64,000 bases of DNA from Bremia lactucae. Its lineage: Eukaryota; Oomycota; Peronosporomycetes; Peronosporales; Peronosporaceae. A model generated the notes under the pieces. It searched no databases. It had not been told where the DNA came from and was given only the letters and a program-made list of their open reading frames with translations. The stretch's first letter is position 1. Each line of letters begins with the position of its first letter. The DNA is taken from assembly GCF_004359215.1 (NCBI RefSeq), contig NW_027152031.1:650520-714519 (forward strand). Reading direction: 5' to 3'. This document shows, one piece after another, positions 22,062-32,003 of the stretch. The position numbers and the translations under genes were made by a program.

Positions 22062-22083
22062 GGGCGTGATGCCCTACTGACGC
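22040..22083 (+). promoter_or_regulatory. Putative -1 ribosomal frameshift site, gag to protease (family A)
   Basis: Slippery heptamer G GGA AAT (22040-22046), in the gag frame, fits X XXY YYZ. A 6-nt spacer leads to a stem: GCG CAGTAGGG (22053-22063) with CCCTACTG A CGC (22072-22083), plus an inner C-G pair. The gag stop TAG (22059-22061) is inside the stem. The protease frame (22115 onward) is exactly -1 to gag. In this copy a TGA (22067-22069) interrupts the -1 frame, probably decay. The same arrangement is present at 57263-57303 in family C. Confidence 0.7.
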
Positions 22084-22780
22084 GGACTCTGAAGCTACCC
22101 CTAAGTTTAGAGCTGTGGAACAAAAGGGTAGCATTTTTCCTGAGGTCTCGAAATTTCGGATCTCAACCCTGCTGGTCTACAGCGCTCAGGTACGAGGCTA
22201 TGACCAGGTGATGGCCCTCCTACTGGATTCGGGTGCATCACAAAATTTTGTGAAACTCGCGGCTCTAAGAATGAGACCGGCGATGTTTGAGTTGCTTTGC
22301 CAGGATGGCAAGCGAGAAGAGGAGACCGTTCGTTTAGCCAACGGCGCGCTCGTTAAGTCTGAGGGATTCAGGTAGAACTCGCCTTCGGCTTTAGTACATT
22401 CTCTTGTAAAGAGAAGTTCACAGTGCTAGGTATGGAGAGTCCGTATGACCTCATCCTACGCAACCCTGGATAGACTGGTGTACACGCACAGTTGCGAACT
22501 CTACGTAGTACACCGGAAAGGATGTGCTCCTGCGAGAGGTGTATGCAACTGATGTCGTGTCGCACACGGTTGAGAGTGCGTTGACGGGATGTCAAATGTC
22601 ACCGATTCCTACCCAGCTCGTGGAGACTGGGTTAGTAAAAAGCACGATGACAAGTAGTCATGCGTCCGAAAGTCCTGCACAAAGCCAAAAGTCTGCAACA
22701 ATAGACCGCGAGCTGACAGTAAGACAAGCGTTGCATAAACCGGCACAGTGCCTAGAGCCTGGTGCGGTTGGAAGGGGTGC
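22062..22780 (+). pseudogene. Family A protease, second copy
   Basis: In the -1 frame: GSIFPEVSKFRISTLLVYSA, then ALLLDSGASQNF (catalytic motif, about 22217-22250), up to 22375 where a one-base loss shifts the frame. The later MESPYDLIL segment is followed by loss of the GMPW stretch. 22524-22780 corresponds to the post-protease linker at 325-590. At about 22782 the match to the first copy stops and RNase H DNA follows directly. Confidence 0.85.
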
Positions 22781-22781
22781 G

Positions 22782-23391
22782 TTAAGTCGAATGTCTTGGC
22801 TGACGCTTTATCGCGCAGACCAGACTTCGAGGTTAGACACCAGGAAAGTGTGTCTACTGCGAAAGCACAATCTAACCTGTCAACGTTGGCAGCCATGAAG
22901 GCATGCCACGTGACGAGCTCATTGGCCTCTGGAATAAAAGAGAGCTATAGTCAGGACGACCACTGTCGCCTACTGTGGGATCACTTTGGTGGACGAAAGG
23001 TTTCCCTTCCGTCACACCAGAAAGCTAAGCTAAATCGCTTAGCTACAGCGATGGCCTGTTATGGCATCAGCTGTCACCTTGTGATCCCTTCAAATCTATG
23101 CGCCTCATCACACAGATCTCAAGCTGACGATCCTTCACGGGCTCCATGATGCGCCATCTAGCTGGTAGCCGTGAAAAGACATTCTTACGAGTGTCAGAGG
23201 AATTTTGGTGGCCACACTTATATAGATGGGTGGCCAACTATATTCGCTCTTGCGAGCAGTGTCAGCGCATTAAGCCTGCACCGTTTGGCATGCCGCTCGA
23301 TCATAAGAATCGGACGGGGCTCGACGTCTTTGTAGACAGACTGAGCTTAATGGTGCATTTAGAACCATGTAAACACGAGGCTCCCAACTAA
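22782..23391 (+). pseudogene. RNase H end and integrase finger joined by internal deletion
   Basis: Starts abruptly with NVLADALSRRPDFEV, the end of RNase H, so the whole RT (about 1.5 kb or more in intact copies) is missing. A poorly conserved tether follows, then REKTFLRVSEEFWWPHLYRW and the zinc-finger cysteines SCEQCQRIKPAPFGMP. After another short deletion comes DVFVDRLSLMVHLEPC (first integrase aspartate context) and the sequence ends. Frameshifted at 23150. Confidence 0.8.
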
Positions 23392-23582
23392 CATTCGAGG
23401 GTGGATGTTGCAGGTGACTAATACCAGTCAACTCCAATTGAAGTAGGTGACAAATTTCCCACAGTAGACGCAATAGCGTCTACTGAAATATTTGCATCGC
23501 TAACAGCTGCATTGAGCCGTGCAGCTGCCAGCTGTGCGGCCTCACAGGCGACGCGCACGGATTTCGAAACCATGCACAATTA
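23392..23582 (+). pseudogene. Coding tail of unknown element (E)
   Basis: With one internal stop, the plus strand reads as protein: STPIEVGDKFPTVDAIA, then TEIFASLTAALSRAAASCAA, ending QATRTDFETMHN and TAA at 23580-23582. The alanine-rich part is probably helical. I do not recognise it. It precedes LTR E in the same orientation. 23583-23693 has no ORF but two short perfect hairpins (AGTGACA/TGTCACT, AGTCACT/AGTGACT). Confidence 0.4.
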
Positions 23583-23693
23583 AAGTTGGCTTTAAAATAA
23601 AACAAACAAGTGCTAATTTACAGACAGTGACATAATAATACTCTCTGTCACTTTACAATAGTCACTAAAGTGACTTTTGTTTAGTGGGAATAA

Positions 23694-24199
23694 TGCAACG
23701 GGTTGTCCCGTCTCATAAATATTTTCTCTTATAAGAGAAATTAAAATTTCATTTTATTTGAGAGGAAATAAAAAAGAAGTACAAAATTATCATCTTCATT
23801 AATTTTAATTTAATAGTTACAATATTCCCAAGTTGGTATTATTGACGCAATAAGACATTACTTTTGATAGTTGGTTAATTTAAATTTAAATTAACCCCGC
23901 CAATCGTAACAAGACACGATTAGGCGCCGCGCAAGGAGGCGTATTGCATAGCTAGTTACTAATGTATTAAAGCCAGTAGATAGAAGATCATTATGAAAAA
24001 ACTTAATATATTTGTACAGTTTTACTTTTTTCCTATTCTATAGCCTTAGAATTACCTTTACTAGTTAAGACTTCTTAGCTACTTAGAACCTTCTTTTGCA
24101 CGTCGTGTACGTGAAGTAGTCGAGGCACCCTACCTTCACTGTAGTCAGTGTAGGTTGACTAGTACTGTTATCAGTTCTAGCAAAAAGTTTCCCGTTACA
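23694..24199 (+). repeat. Putative LTR of family E
   Basis: Begins TGCAACGGGTTGTCCCG and ends TTTCCCGTTACA, i.e. near-complementary TGYAACGGG termini as in family C. It is preceded by a purine-rich GTGGGAATAA. The last 130 bp resemble the end of the C LTR (GCACGTCGTGTACGTGAAGT and CACCCTACC). No matching TSD and no second copy in the window, so the left boundary is inferred. 24200-24288 holds no gene. Confidence 0.45.
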
Positions 24200-24293
24200 A
24201 AGACCCACTCCAGCAACAAACAGGATTATTTTTAGCCAATCAGAATACCTCAAAATTCGGTGGGGTAAGTTAAGCAAAAACCTGGATGGGTCT

Positions 24294-24744
24294 TGTAGCG
24301 GAGCGATCTCGCTCCTAAAGTCAGAGGAAGACTTTCAGACTCAGATAGTCACTTAGTTCTATTGAACTAATGGGTTTAACGACTCAGGGAGTCGTACAAG
24401 CTATTAGAGCTTAAGGAATACTAATTCAAGGGATTCAGGGGTTCGTAGAATTAAGCGGCAACTCGTATCTCATACAGATCAATGCGCAAGCTTATGAAGG
24501 CACTTGACGCTTTAAGATCAAAAGGGGAACTGCAGTTTATTTTATTATGTAATCTAAAACCTTACGCTAGCTAATTAAAAAAGATTTTGGCCGCCAGATT
24601 TATATCTGGTGGCGACCACATTTATTACCCATAACAAATGGGATTTAAGTAACTTACTATTTTAAAATTAGATAAAAGGGTATGTTACCCATTATGTAAA
24701 TGTACCACAACAACGGCTCACCAACCGATGCGTGCTTCATTACA
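24294..24744 (-). repeat. LTR1 of B2/B3 (outer 3' LTR in element sense)
   Basis: Left edge TGTAGCGGAGCG, right edge TTCATTACA. Contains CCGCCAGATTTATATCTGG-type hairpin and AAAAGGGTATGTTACCC. Next to it (24745-24757, minus TGATGGGGGAGGG) is the polypurine tract. Shorter than LTR2 and LTR3 by deletions. TSD GGTCT is on its left. Confidence 0.9.
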
Positions 24745-24857
24745 CCCTCCCCCATCAGACTGTTGACACCGATTGACAACATTTGCGTCATTTCCTCTTT
24801 GAGGTTGGAACCTAAACAGCTAACAGTTTGGTTGTGTGTTTTCCATTCCTTTGTCTA

Positions 24858-26131
24858 ATGACAATCAAGCGTGAGTCACAGACTCTGAGCACCTTCCTCG
24901 ACGATGAGGGAATGGTGGACTCTCTCAGAGGAGGAGGAAAAAAGCGGCGTTCGCTCACGCCTTCTCCTCCGGACGAACGTCGGCGAGCCCCGAATCCGTT
25001 CCCAGAACGTGGTGCCGTTGATGTCTAACTGCATTGAGCAGGATACGGAACCCTGAGTCCAACATCATTCCGATTCCGCTCGATGAAGAGCAAGAGCAGA
25101 TAATCCTCATAGAGGAAAGAGCTCGTCGTCGGGCTGCCGAGATAGCGAAAGCTAAAACTCATAGTGAAAAAAGATTCACCCCGCTTAGTGCGGACGAGCG
25201 TCTCAAAGAGGTAGCGGGTCACAGCTTGGGCACCTGGATCTCCGGTGACCCGGCGAGGACGCCGAAGGAGATTGCTGCCCCCGACGCTCTTCATGAGCAA
25301 TACCTTACGCCAAAGGTAATGACGCGAAGCCAGTATCTGACGCGTTTACGCGATCAAGCCCGTGGGGCTTCGGTGACCTTCATGAGGGAAATTCCGATCA
25401 TTTTGTTTCCAAACGAAACAAGGAATGAAAACGAAGTCTCATTTGAGAACTGGGTCCACCGGGCCCGCCGACTTCGTAATATTTGGAATATTAGAGTCTG
25501 CGGATAGAGGTGATGTTCGTTTGGAACGGAAGCTTCGCTTCGATTTCGCTAAGCTTAAGGCCAAAGGCAGCCGATATTTCAGTGCTTCGGTTACCCGTAC
25601 AACCATGGATCGAAGCCGCACTGAGGCTATAGATCCACCTTATCCCATTTTTAGTGGTGGAAGCGTCGTTTGACGCGAGTTGACCCTGAGCTTGGCGCTC
25701 AAAAACGTCAACGGCGTACGGGCAATCTTGCCGAAGAGGTACCTCAAACTCCCCAAGAGTTATCAGAAGAGGGGTACCCTAGCCACTTCAACAGATACTG
25801 GTATTGACCCTTGCGACGACGTCGCTTTAAAAGTTTTTCCACATGTAACTGAAGGTTCATACGCACATCGATCAGCGCGGGAGGGGGGCGAAATTTCGGC
25901 GGAAGCATTTGATGCTCTACGGCTCAGGGGCAATTTCTTCGTGAGGTCCTTGCTCGGTTTGAGAGCTCTTTTGAGGCGGTTCTGGACCGTCTTTCGACGC
26001 TGGAGAGTCAGCAGCCTCGTTTAGAGGGCCAGCTGAACATCCTGGTGAGGTTGCAGCAATCTGAGGCACGGCCGCCTGTCTTGGCGCAAGCGCCTTCAAG
26101 TCCACGTGAGAAGGGTCCCGATATGGCTTAA
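24858..26131 (+). pseudogene. B2 antisense ORF
   Basis: Opposite to B2 gag-pol; ATG 24858 lies about 115 bp inside LTR1, stop TAA 26129-26131. About 420 codons in the undamaged family. Order: SQTLSTFLDDEGMVD; basic/proline stretch; PLDEEQEQIILIEERARRRA and AKTHSEKRFTPLSADERLKE (25076-25210); MTRSQYLTRLRDQARG; ENWVHRARRLRNIWNI; LERKLRFDFAKLKAKG; SRTEAIDPP; RLTRVDPEL in part; then a helical end LEGQLNILVRLQQSEARPP and PREKGPDMA. At least four frameshifts. From about 25690 it overlaps pol antisense (chromodomain, linker). Basic and coiled-coil character is seen; function is unknown. Confidence 0.65.
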
Positions 26132-27290
26132 GCAAGCCAACGTAAGACACTGGGTGTGTATGCAGCTTGCTGGGAAGGTTTAGCGTATAAGCTAGGCCTT
26201 TCTTGGCCATGGTCCAATAAAGCGCGGGCGCAATTTGGTCTTGAAGACCGCGGAAACCAAGTTGGTGGGTATGTTTTTAGCGTTTAGTAAAACTCGGTCT
26301 CCTACCATATAAGAATTAATACAGCTTTTGCCTTTGGCATCTGCTTGTTCTTTTCGTTTGTCTTGGCTATCAGCCATCGTATCCCTTACATGTCTTAAGA
26401 CGCGAGAAACTCGCTTACGTGTTTCCGAACGGTTACAGGGCTGATATCAGCAAGCCTATCGGCCAATTCTCCCCACCAAGCCCTGAACCACGCAGTGGTA
26501 TCGTTAGTGGAACGCGCAGGTGGGTAAGAGCGTTTATGTAGAACGGAGTATAGCCTGTAGAGGCATGTATAGCGTTACTTAACGCAAATTCCACTACTGG
26601 GAGCATGGAGCTCCAGCGCTTTGGTGTCTGAGCCACACGCTGCGTAAAACGTCTTCAATGACGCAATTGACACGTTCAGTTTGACCATCGGTATGCGGAC
26701 GGTCCGCAGTGGGCATATCCAACCTGGTGCCAAGCACTCGGAAAATTGATTTCCAGAATTTACCCGTGAAACGGGGATCCCGATCAGAAACAATTGCCAG
26801 TGGCAAACCATGTTGTCGAAGCACGCGATCTATAAACAGCTTCGCTGTACCCTCTCTAACAATGGAATCCGGCACGGCCGCTAAGTGAGCCATTTTGCTC
26901 AAACGGTCAACAAAGACCAATTAACCGGAGTTACCGGCTGAATTTTTCGGTAGCCCAAAAACAAAATCCATACTTATAGACTCCCAGCATCCGATGGGGA
27001 CGGGAAGACTCGCCAGTGGCGCAGCAGCATGTGCCGAGGGTTTTTAAACCGTTGGCACGTTTCGCATGTGCAAACATATGTGCTGACCCATTTATAAAGT
27101 TTGGGCCACCAATAACTCTGGCTGATAGAGCCGTAGGTCTTTTCTCTACCGAGATGACCACCAAGGACGGTATCGTGTGCCTCATAGAGGATCCGGTTCT
27201 TCAAATCCTCATCATGAGGAACAGCGACACGCGGAGGGTCCGCGGTGTCTGTGCAATAAAGCAACACGTCGTTATCGATAGAAAATTGAT
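25690..27290 (-). pseudogene. B2 integrase and chromodomain, broken
   Basis: From 27267 down: zinc finger with HDTVLGGHLGREKTYGSIS and CTCETCQRFKN; core with MVFVDRLSKMAHLAAVPDSI (first Asp), AIVSDRDPRFTGKFWKS (second Asp) and [20 protein letters not shown] (Glu), so the DDE triad is intact. After a frame change follow RWSSMLPVVEFALSNAIHAS and the barrel HPVSYVGLLKPYRDPSHVD. The linker to about 25917 is hydrophilic. The chromodomain (LHVEKLLKRRRRKGQYQY, LLKWLGYPSSDNSWG) is at about 25855-25750, followed by a broken tail. Several stops separate the parts. Confidence 0.85.
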
Positions 27291-27479
27291 GTAACCGTGC
27301 AGCAAACGTGCCGGTAATTTAATACCCGAATCCGAGTTCTTGGCTCGGCTCGTAGCCGAGCTACACACTGTTCATCCTTGGCGTAAGCCGAACGGATTAT
27401 TTCAGGAATAGGTGACGAGATAGTCGTTGAATGAGAAAGCTCAAAATCCGGCCTGCTTGATTAAGCATCGGCCAAAGCA

Positions 27480-28945
27480 TTTTGCTTGCCGGGTTTATAC
27501 TTCACCTCGAAGTTGTATTCCGCAAAAAAGAAAAGCCACCAAGCCATTCTCTGTGAGAGATGGGACGACTTGGTCGCGTGCGTAATGACGCGTGATCTGT
27601 ATAAATCACAAACGGCTTAGAGCCGAGCAGATGAACTCTGAATTTGACGAGATCATACTTCATAGCAAGTAACTCTTTGTCATGAACTGGGTAGTTTTTC
27701 TCCGCAGCTTTAAGCTGTCTAGACTCGAACGCAATATCGCGTTCGTGCCCATCATCATCTGTGTGTAACAGAGCACTGCCAATGGCAAAATCTGATGCGT
27801 CACAGACGACACTGAAATGCCAATTTGGGTTTGGCAGTGCCAGAATCGGGGCATGGATAAGACTATCCTTAGCTGCTCGAAAAGCATTATTTTCGGTGCT
27901 AGTCCAGCACCATTCTGTATCCTTTTAAGGAGATTAGATAATGGCCTAGCCATTTCAGCGTAAGTTTCGCAATATATGTGTAGATAATTGGCGAGACCCA
28001 ACCACTTACGCAAATCCTTTTAGTTTTTAGGAACCGGCCAATCTACTATGTATTTTACCTTAGCGGGATCCGCTCTAAGGCCTCGCTTTCCAATGAAGCA
28101 TCCTAAAAAAGGAACTTCGTCTGCGCCAAAAAGGCATTTAGATGCATTGGCATACAATTTGTTTGTGCGCATGCATTTGAGCACTGCTCGCAAATGGTCT
28201 AAATGGTTTTCCATATCCAACCGACCCTGCTCTGCACGACTATCGACAAAATTATCATGAAAATAAGTCTGTGCATAACCTTGATGAGGGTGGAACAGTT
28301 GCGTCACTAGACAATTAATTATCGCCGGGGCGTTGGAAAGCCTTTGTGGCAATACAACCATACCGCTTGGGGTGCTAACCGCTGTAAGTGGGATATCGTT
28401 AGCTCGCATGAGCAATTGATAGTAACTATCGACTAAGTCCAATGCACTTTACATTGTACATCCCACCAAATTATTCTAAAATCCTTTCTACGAATGGGGG
28501 TTTATGCTGGTATAGTGACAGCATTAAGCTTATTATAAACATGTACAATGCGCCATTTACAATTTGGCTTTTTGACACAAAATGTCGGTGTCAAATGAGG
28601 AGATTTGCTCTCTCGTACCATTCCAGCCTCGTGCTTAGCACGGAAGAAATCGTCAATGACGTCACACTGCTCCCTTGGTAAAGGCCATCGTCTTGTGACA
28701 CAGTATTTGGTTCCCGGAACTAAGTCAATTTCATGACGAACACCTCTATCCGGAGGTAAAACAGATGGTGGGTTATTACATACCACATCTTGGAATTGCT
28801 CAATCAAGGAATAAAAGGGATCTGTAGAATCTTTAAGGATCGATGACCTATTTCGCGCACTAAGTGCAGCTTTTGTGTCATCCAGGACAGCTTCGTCAAG
28901 AAGGGACGATGAGTTTAACTCAACCATAGGTCGAACGACCACCAT
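27480..28945 (-). pseudogene. B2 reverse transcriptase and RNase H, dead active site
   Basis: 28945-28502 gives [40 protein letters not shown] and [17 protein letters not shown]. 28442-28020 gives MDLVDSYYQLLMRANDIPLT, the active-site box TYFHDNFVDSRAEQG and NASKCLFGADEVPFLGC. The Y-x-D-D box reads YFHD-N, so a catalytic aspartate is lost. RNase H follows in shifted frames (WLGLANYLHIYCETYAEMAR, then VCDAS and TGSALL equivalents near 27800). B3 carries the same changes. Confidence 0.85.
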
Positions 28946-30170
28946 TTCAGATAAGTCGCCAGCTTTTCAGACTTAACCGCACTCATCAAAAGACATTTCG
29001 TCTAGCTCTAAAAGAGCATGTCGAAGGGATTGCTGCAAGGCTAACTTCCCCCTCAATGTTACCGGTTACGCCATTTACAAGCGTATGTACTTGCTCACTC
29101 GTAGCACTATGTGAGGGTATACACGCTTCGTGTCCATCCTGTCTCGGAGTGGAGACAATACGCCTCTTAGAGGCCGACACATTCACGTCCCCGGGTTTTC
29201 CAGCCTGTATTGGTTCTATACAAGACATGGTGTCTAATTTGACATCCGACAAGGAGTTAGGTAACTTAACTTATCCAGCGAACGTTTACGTGTCGCTTCA
29301 CGTACATTAGGAAGGTTTGACCCAAAAAGCCCTGGCGAAGCGCCAATAGTCACTATTGACACTCAGTATGGTTCCACCTCGGCCACCGCACTCGGTGGAC
29401 TAAGACGTGCCACTCCACGTATCTCAGGGATATTGCACCCTTGAGGTCCTGGCAAACCGCCAACAGTGTCACTACTGACACTCAGTATGATGCCACCTCG
29501 GCCGACCATACTCGGTGGACTTAGACGTGCCATCCACGTATCTCAGGGATATTGCACCCTTGATGATTTGGTCTTAGGCCAACAATGCTTTCAGCATTTA
29601 GTGAATCGTTATTATAACGAGTGTCACTCGACGGAGTACGTGCCGTTCCACTTATTTCTGCTGAGTCGGGCTCAGAATTATTTTTTTTAACATTAAAGTT
29701 TACTAACTCAGATTTGCCAATGTCTAAAACACTGACAGACTCATTCAATGATCCGCGCCAATAGCGCTTTTGTTGCCTAGCAAAGGTGGGTTCATGACTC
29801 TCCAAAACTTTGCTAGGATCATTGCGCGTAGCGCCTAAGGTCTAAGACCTCCAATCGATCCATGGCTCATGGTGTTCTAACCAGGCCATACCAAGGATAA
29901 GATCATATCTCGAATCCAAATCAAGGACGAGACAGCTTTCTATACTGTCAAAGTCCAGAAACTTTATACCTAAGTTCAATGGAACTTTGGGAACAGTGAC
30001 ACGAGTCCCAGTCGCTAAGCGAAACGTGATTGTATCACTTCATGCGCTCTAAGCGCCTCAACGTATTGTTGACTTCCTTCAAGGGAAAGGCGTCGAGCAT
30101 AATTGCAGATGATCCTGAGTCAATTAAATCGACCGCGGCTTATCAATGCCCTTTACAGTCGCTTGAGCGA
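28946..30170 (-). pseudogene. B2 protease and protease-RT linker
   Basis: Protease C-terminus DLILGMAWLEHHEPWIDW (about 29920-29860); catalytic DSG region near 30110-30125 is frameshifted. The linker has ESHEPTFARQQKRYWRGSL and SVLDIGKSELVNFNVKKN. At 29345-29573 a unit of roughly 118 bp, beginning near ATTGACACTCAGTATG, is duplicated in tandem; B1 has it once. Conversely the 25-residue repeat of B1/B4 is single here (about 29055-29125). Confidence 0.75.
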
Positions 30171-30179
30171 CTAGCAAGC

Positions 30180-31323
30180 CAGGCTTGTATTCTCGCCCCG
30201 TGCCATTGAGCACCGAGCTAATTGGGGCTAGGTTCTCTTTATTCTCACCTCCTTGAGGTTCAACAGAGCCTAGGTCTTCCCCAGTAGGGTGCACCGCACC
30301 TACTGGGTATCGACGTTTTCCCGCACCGTACCAGATCTCTGGTATAGGTCGGAGTTAGAGCTCTTTCGAGCTTTACGCGAATTTCGAAGAGGGCAGGCAG
30401 GGCGTAAATCGTTCGTGCTTCCGCACATATAACATCTACGGATGGTCTTATGCTGTTCTACAGCTTGAAGAGCCTCTTCTTCTTCCTTAACGAGGCTTAA
30501 ATCCGTAGGTCCGCTCTATTAGACGGAACCCATGTGCTCGAAGAGCTTGTTCGGTAGACAGGCGTGCTAACGCGAGCAGACTCAAAGTCAAACTCGGCGC
30601 GTAGCGCTATGGTAACTGCCTCTTCGAACTTAGCCGGATGAGATCGGAACAATTCCGTCCGGGCAACGCCCTCATTGAGACCCCCCATAAAGATGGTCAC
30701 TACAATTGCTTCTTGCACCGGGTCTTGATGCATAGATGCAATGAGAGTTCTCAACTCCTGGACAAAGTCCCCTAGGGTTCTTTTACCCTGTCGAGTCGCT
30801 AGGAGCCGTGCTCGCATGCGAAAAGCCTGATCAGGCGGTGCAAACATGCTCGTCATTTGCTATTTTAGCGAATCCCATGAGGGAAAAGCGTCGTTTATGG
30901 ACGTGCTGCACTGCACGATAGTTGCCACTCCATGGCTCTACCTCCAAGTTTGGAAATGGCCATAGCCACCTTCTGCCGTTCTGATAAGAACAAGGCGGAA
31001 TCAATCGAATTTTCCATCTGCTTAATCCAAAAAGGGAGATTTTCTCCCTCTTTTCCCTCGAATGTTTTCACATTAACAATTAGAGGGCGAGCCCTCGGCT
31101 CTGAGCCAGGTACAGAGATGTACCGGGTTGGCATAGATGCCGCTAAATGGTCCTGTATCTGACTGATCAGGGAGGCTTCGTACCGCATGAAGGCTTCAGC
31201 CTTGCATGCAGGACCTCTTGTCCCTGGGAGATAATAAATTCCACGTGCTCAAGCCCGAATAAGTTTTTTGAGCTTGTCGTAAGCGGCCTGTCGCGCTTCT
31301 GACAATTCTGGAACCTCTTCCAT
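30180..31323 (-). pseudogene. B2 gag
   Basis: ATG at 31323. RYEASLISQIQDHLAASMPT, LPFWIKQMENSIDSALFLSE, then MTSMFAPPDQAFRMRARLLA, TRQGKRTLGDFVQELRTLI and MGGLNEGVARTELFRSHPA (30856-30497) form the capsid region. The CYICGSTNDL-like knuckle is near 30440-30420 and the shared stem-loop at 30280-30307. Frame changes at about 31200, 30890 and 30490. The stretch 30727-31323 differs from B3 by roughly 5%, while everything below 30726 appears identical. Confidence 0.8.
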
Positions 31324-31383
31324 TTTCGTGAGAAATTAGTCTTTTAAAGACTCAGGCGTAGATTGACTACTAGTACTACCAAG

Positions 31384-31890
31384 TGTAGCGGACCTACCTC
31401 GCTCCTAAAGTCAGGGATAGACTTTCAGACTCAGAGAGTCACTTAGTTTTATTGAACTAATGGGTTTAACAACTCAGGGAGTCGTACAAGCTATAAAAGC
31501 TTAAGGAATCCTAGTTCAAGGAATTCAGGGGTTCGTAGAACCAAGTGGCAACTCGTGCCCAAGACGATATACCTTAGAAAGGCTACTATCTCTTACAGAT
31601 CAATGCGCAAGCCTTAGGAAGGCACTTAACGCTTTAAGATCAAAACGAAAACTAAACTTTATTTAATTATTTAAATCTGAAAACCTTACCCTAGCTTATT
31701 AAAATAGATTTTGGCCGCCAGATTTTTACCTGGCGGCGACCACATTTTTACCTGGCGGCGACCACATTTGTTACCCATAATAAAATGGAATTTAAGTAAC
31801 TAACTATTTTAAAATTAGATAAAAGGTATTTTACCCATAAAGTAAATGTACCACAACAACGGTTCTCCAACCGATGTGTGCCCCATTACA
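31384..31890 (-). repeat. LTR2, shared middle LTR of B2/B3
   Basis: TGTAGCGGACCTACC to CCCCATTACA, 507 bp. It serves as 5' LTR of B2 and 3' LTR of B3. A 27-bp segment (CATTTTTACCTGGCGGCGAC) is duplicated at about 31715-31768. Polypurine tract at 31891-31903. The B2 primer site next to it is mutated (TGGTAGTACTAGTAGTC). Confidence 0.9.
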
Positions 31891-32003
31891 CCCTCCCCCA
31901 TCAGACTGTTGACACCGAGTGACAACATTCGCTTCATTTCCTCTTTGAGGTTGGAACCTAAACAGCTAACAGTTTGGTTGTGTGTTTTCCATTCCTTTGT
32001 CTA

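Noticed and set aside
23583..23693. tRNA or small structured RNA suggested by several hairpins
   Set aside because: Stems are separate short palindromes; no cloverleaf or recognisable A and B boxes.
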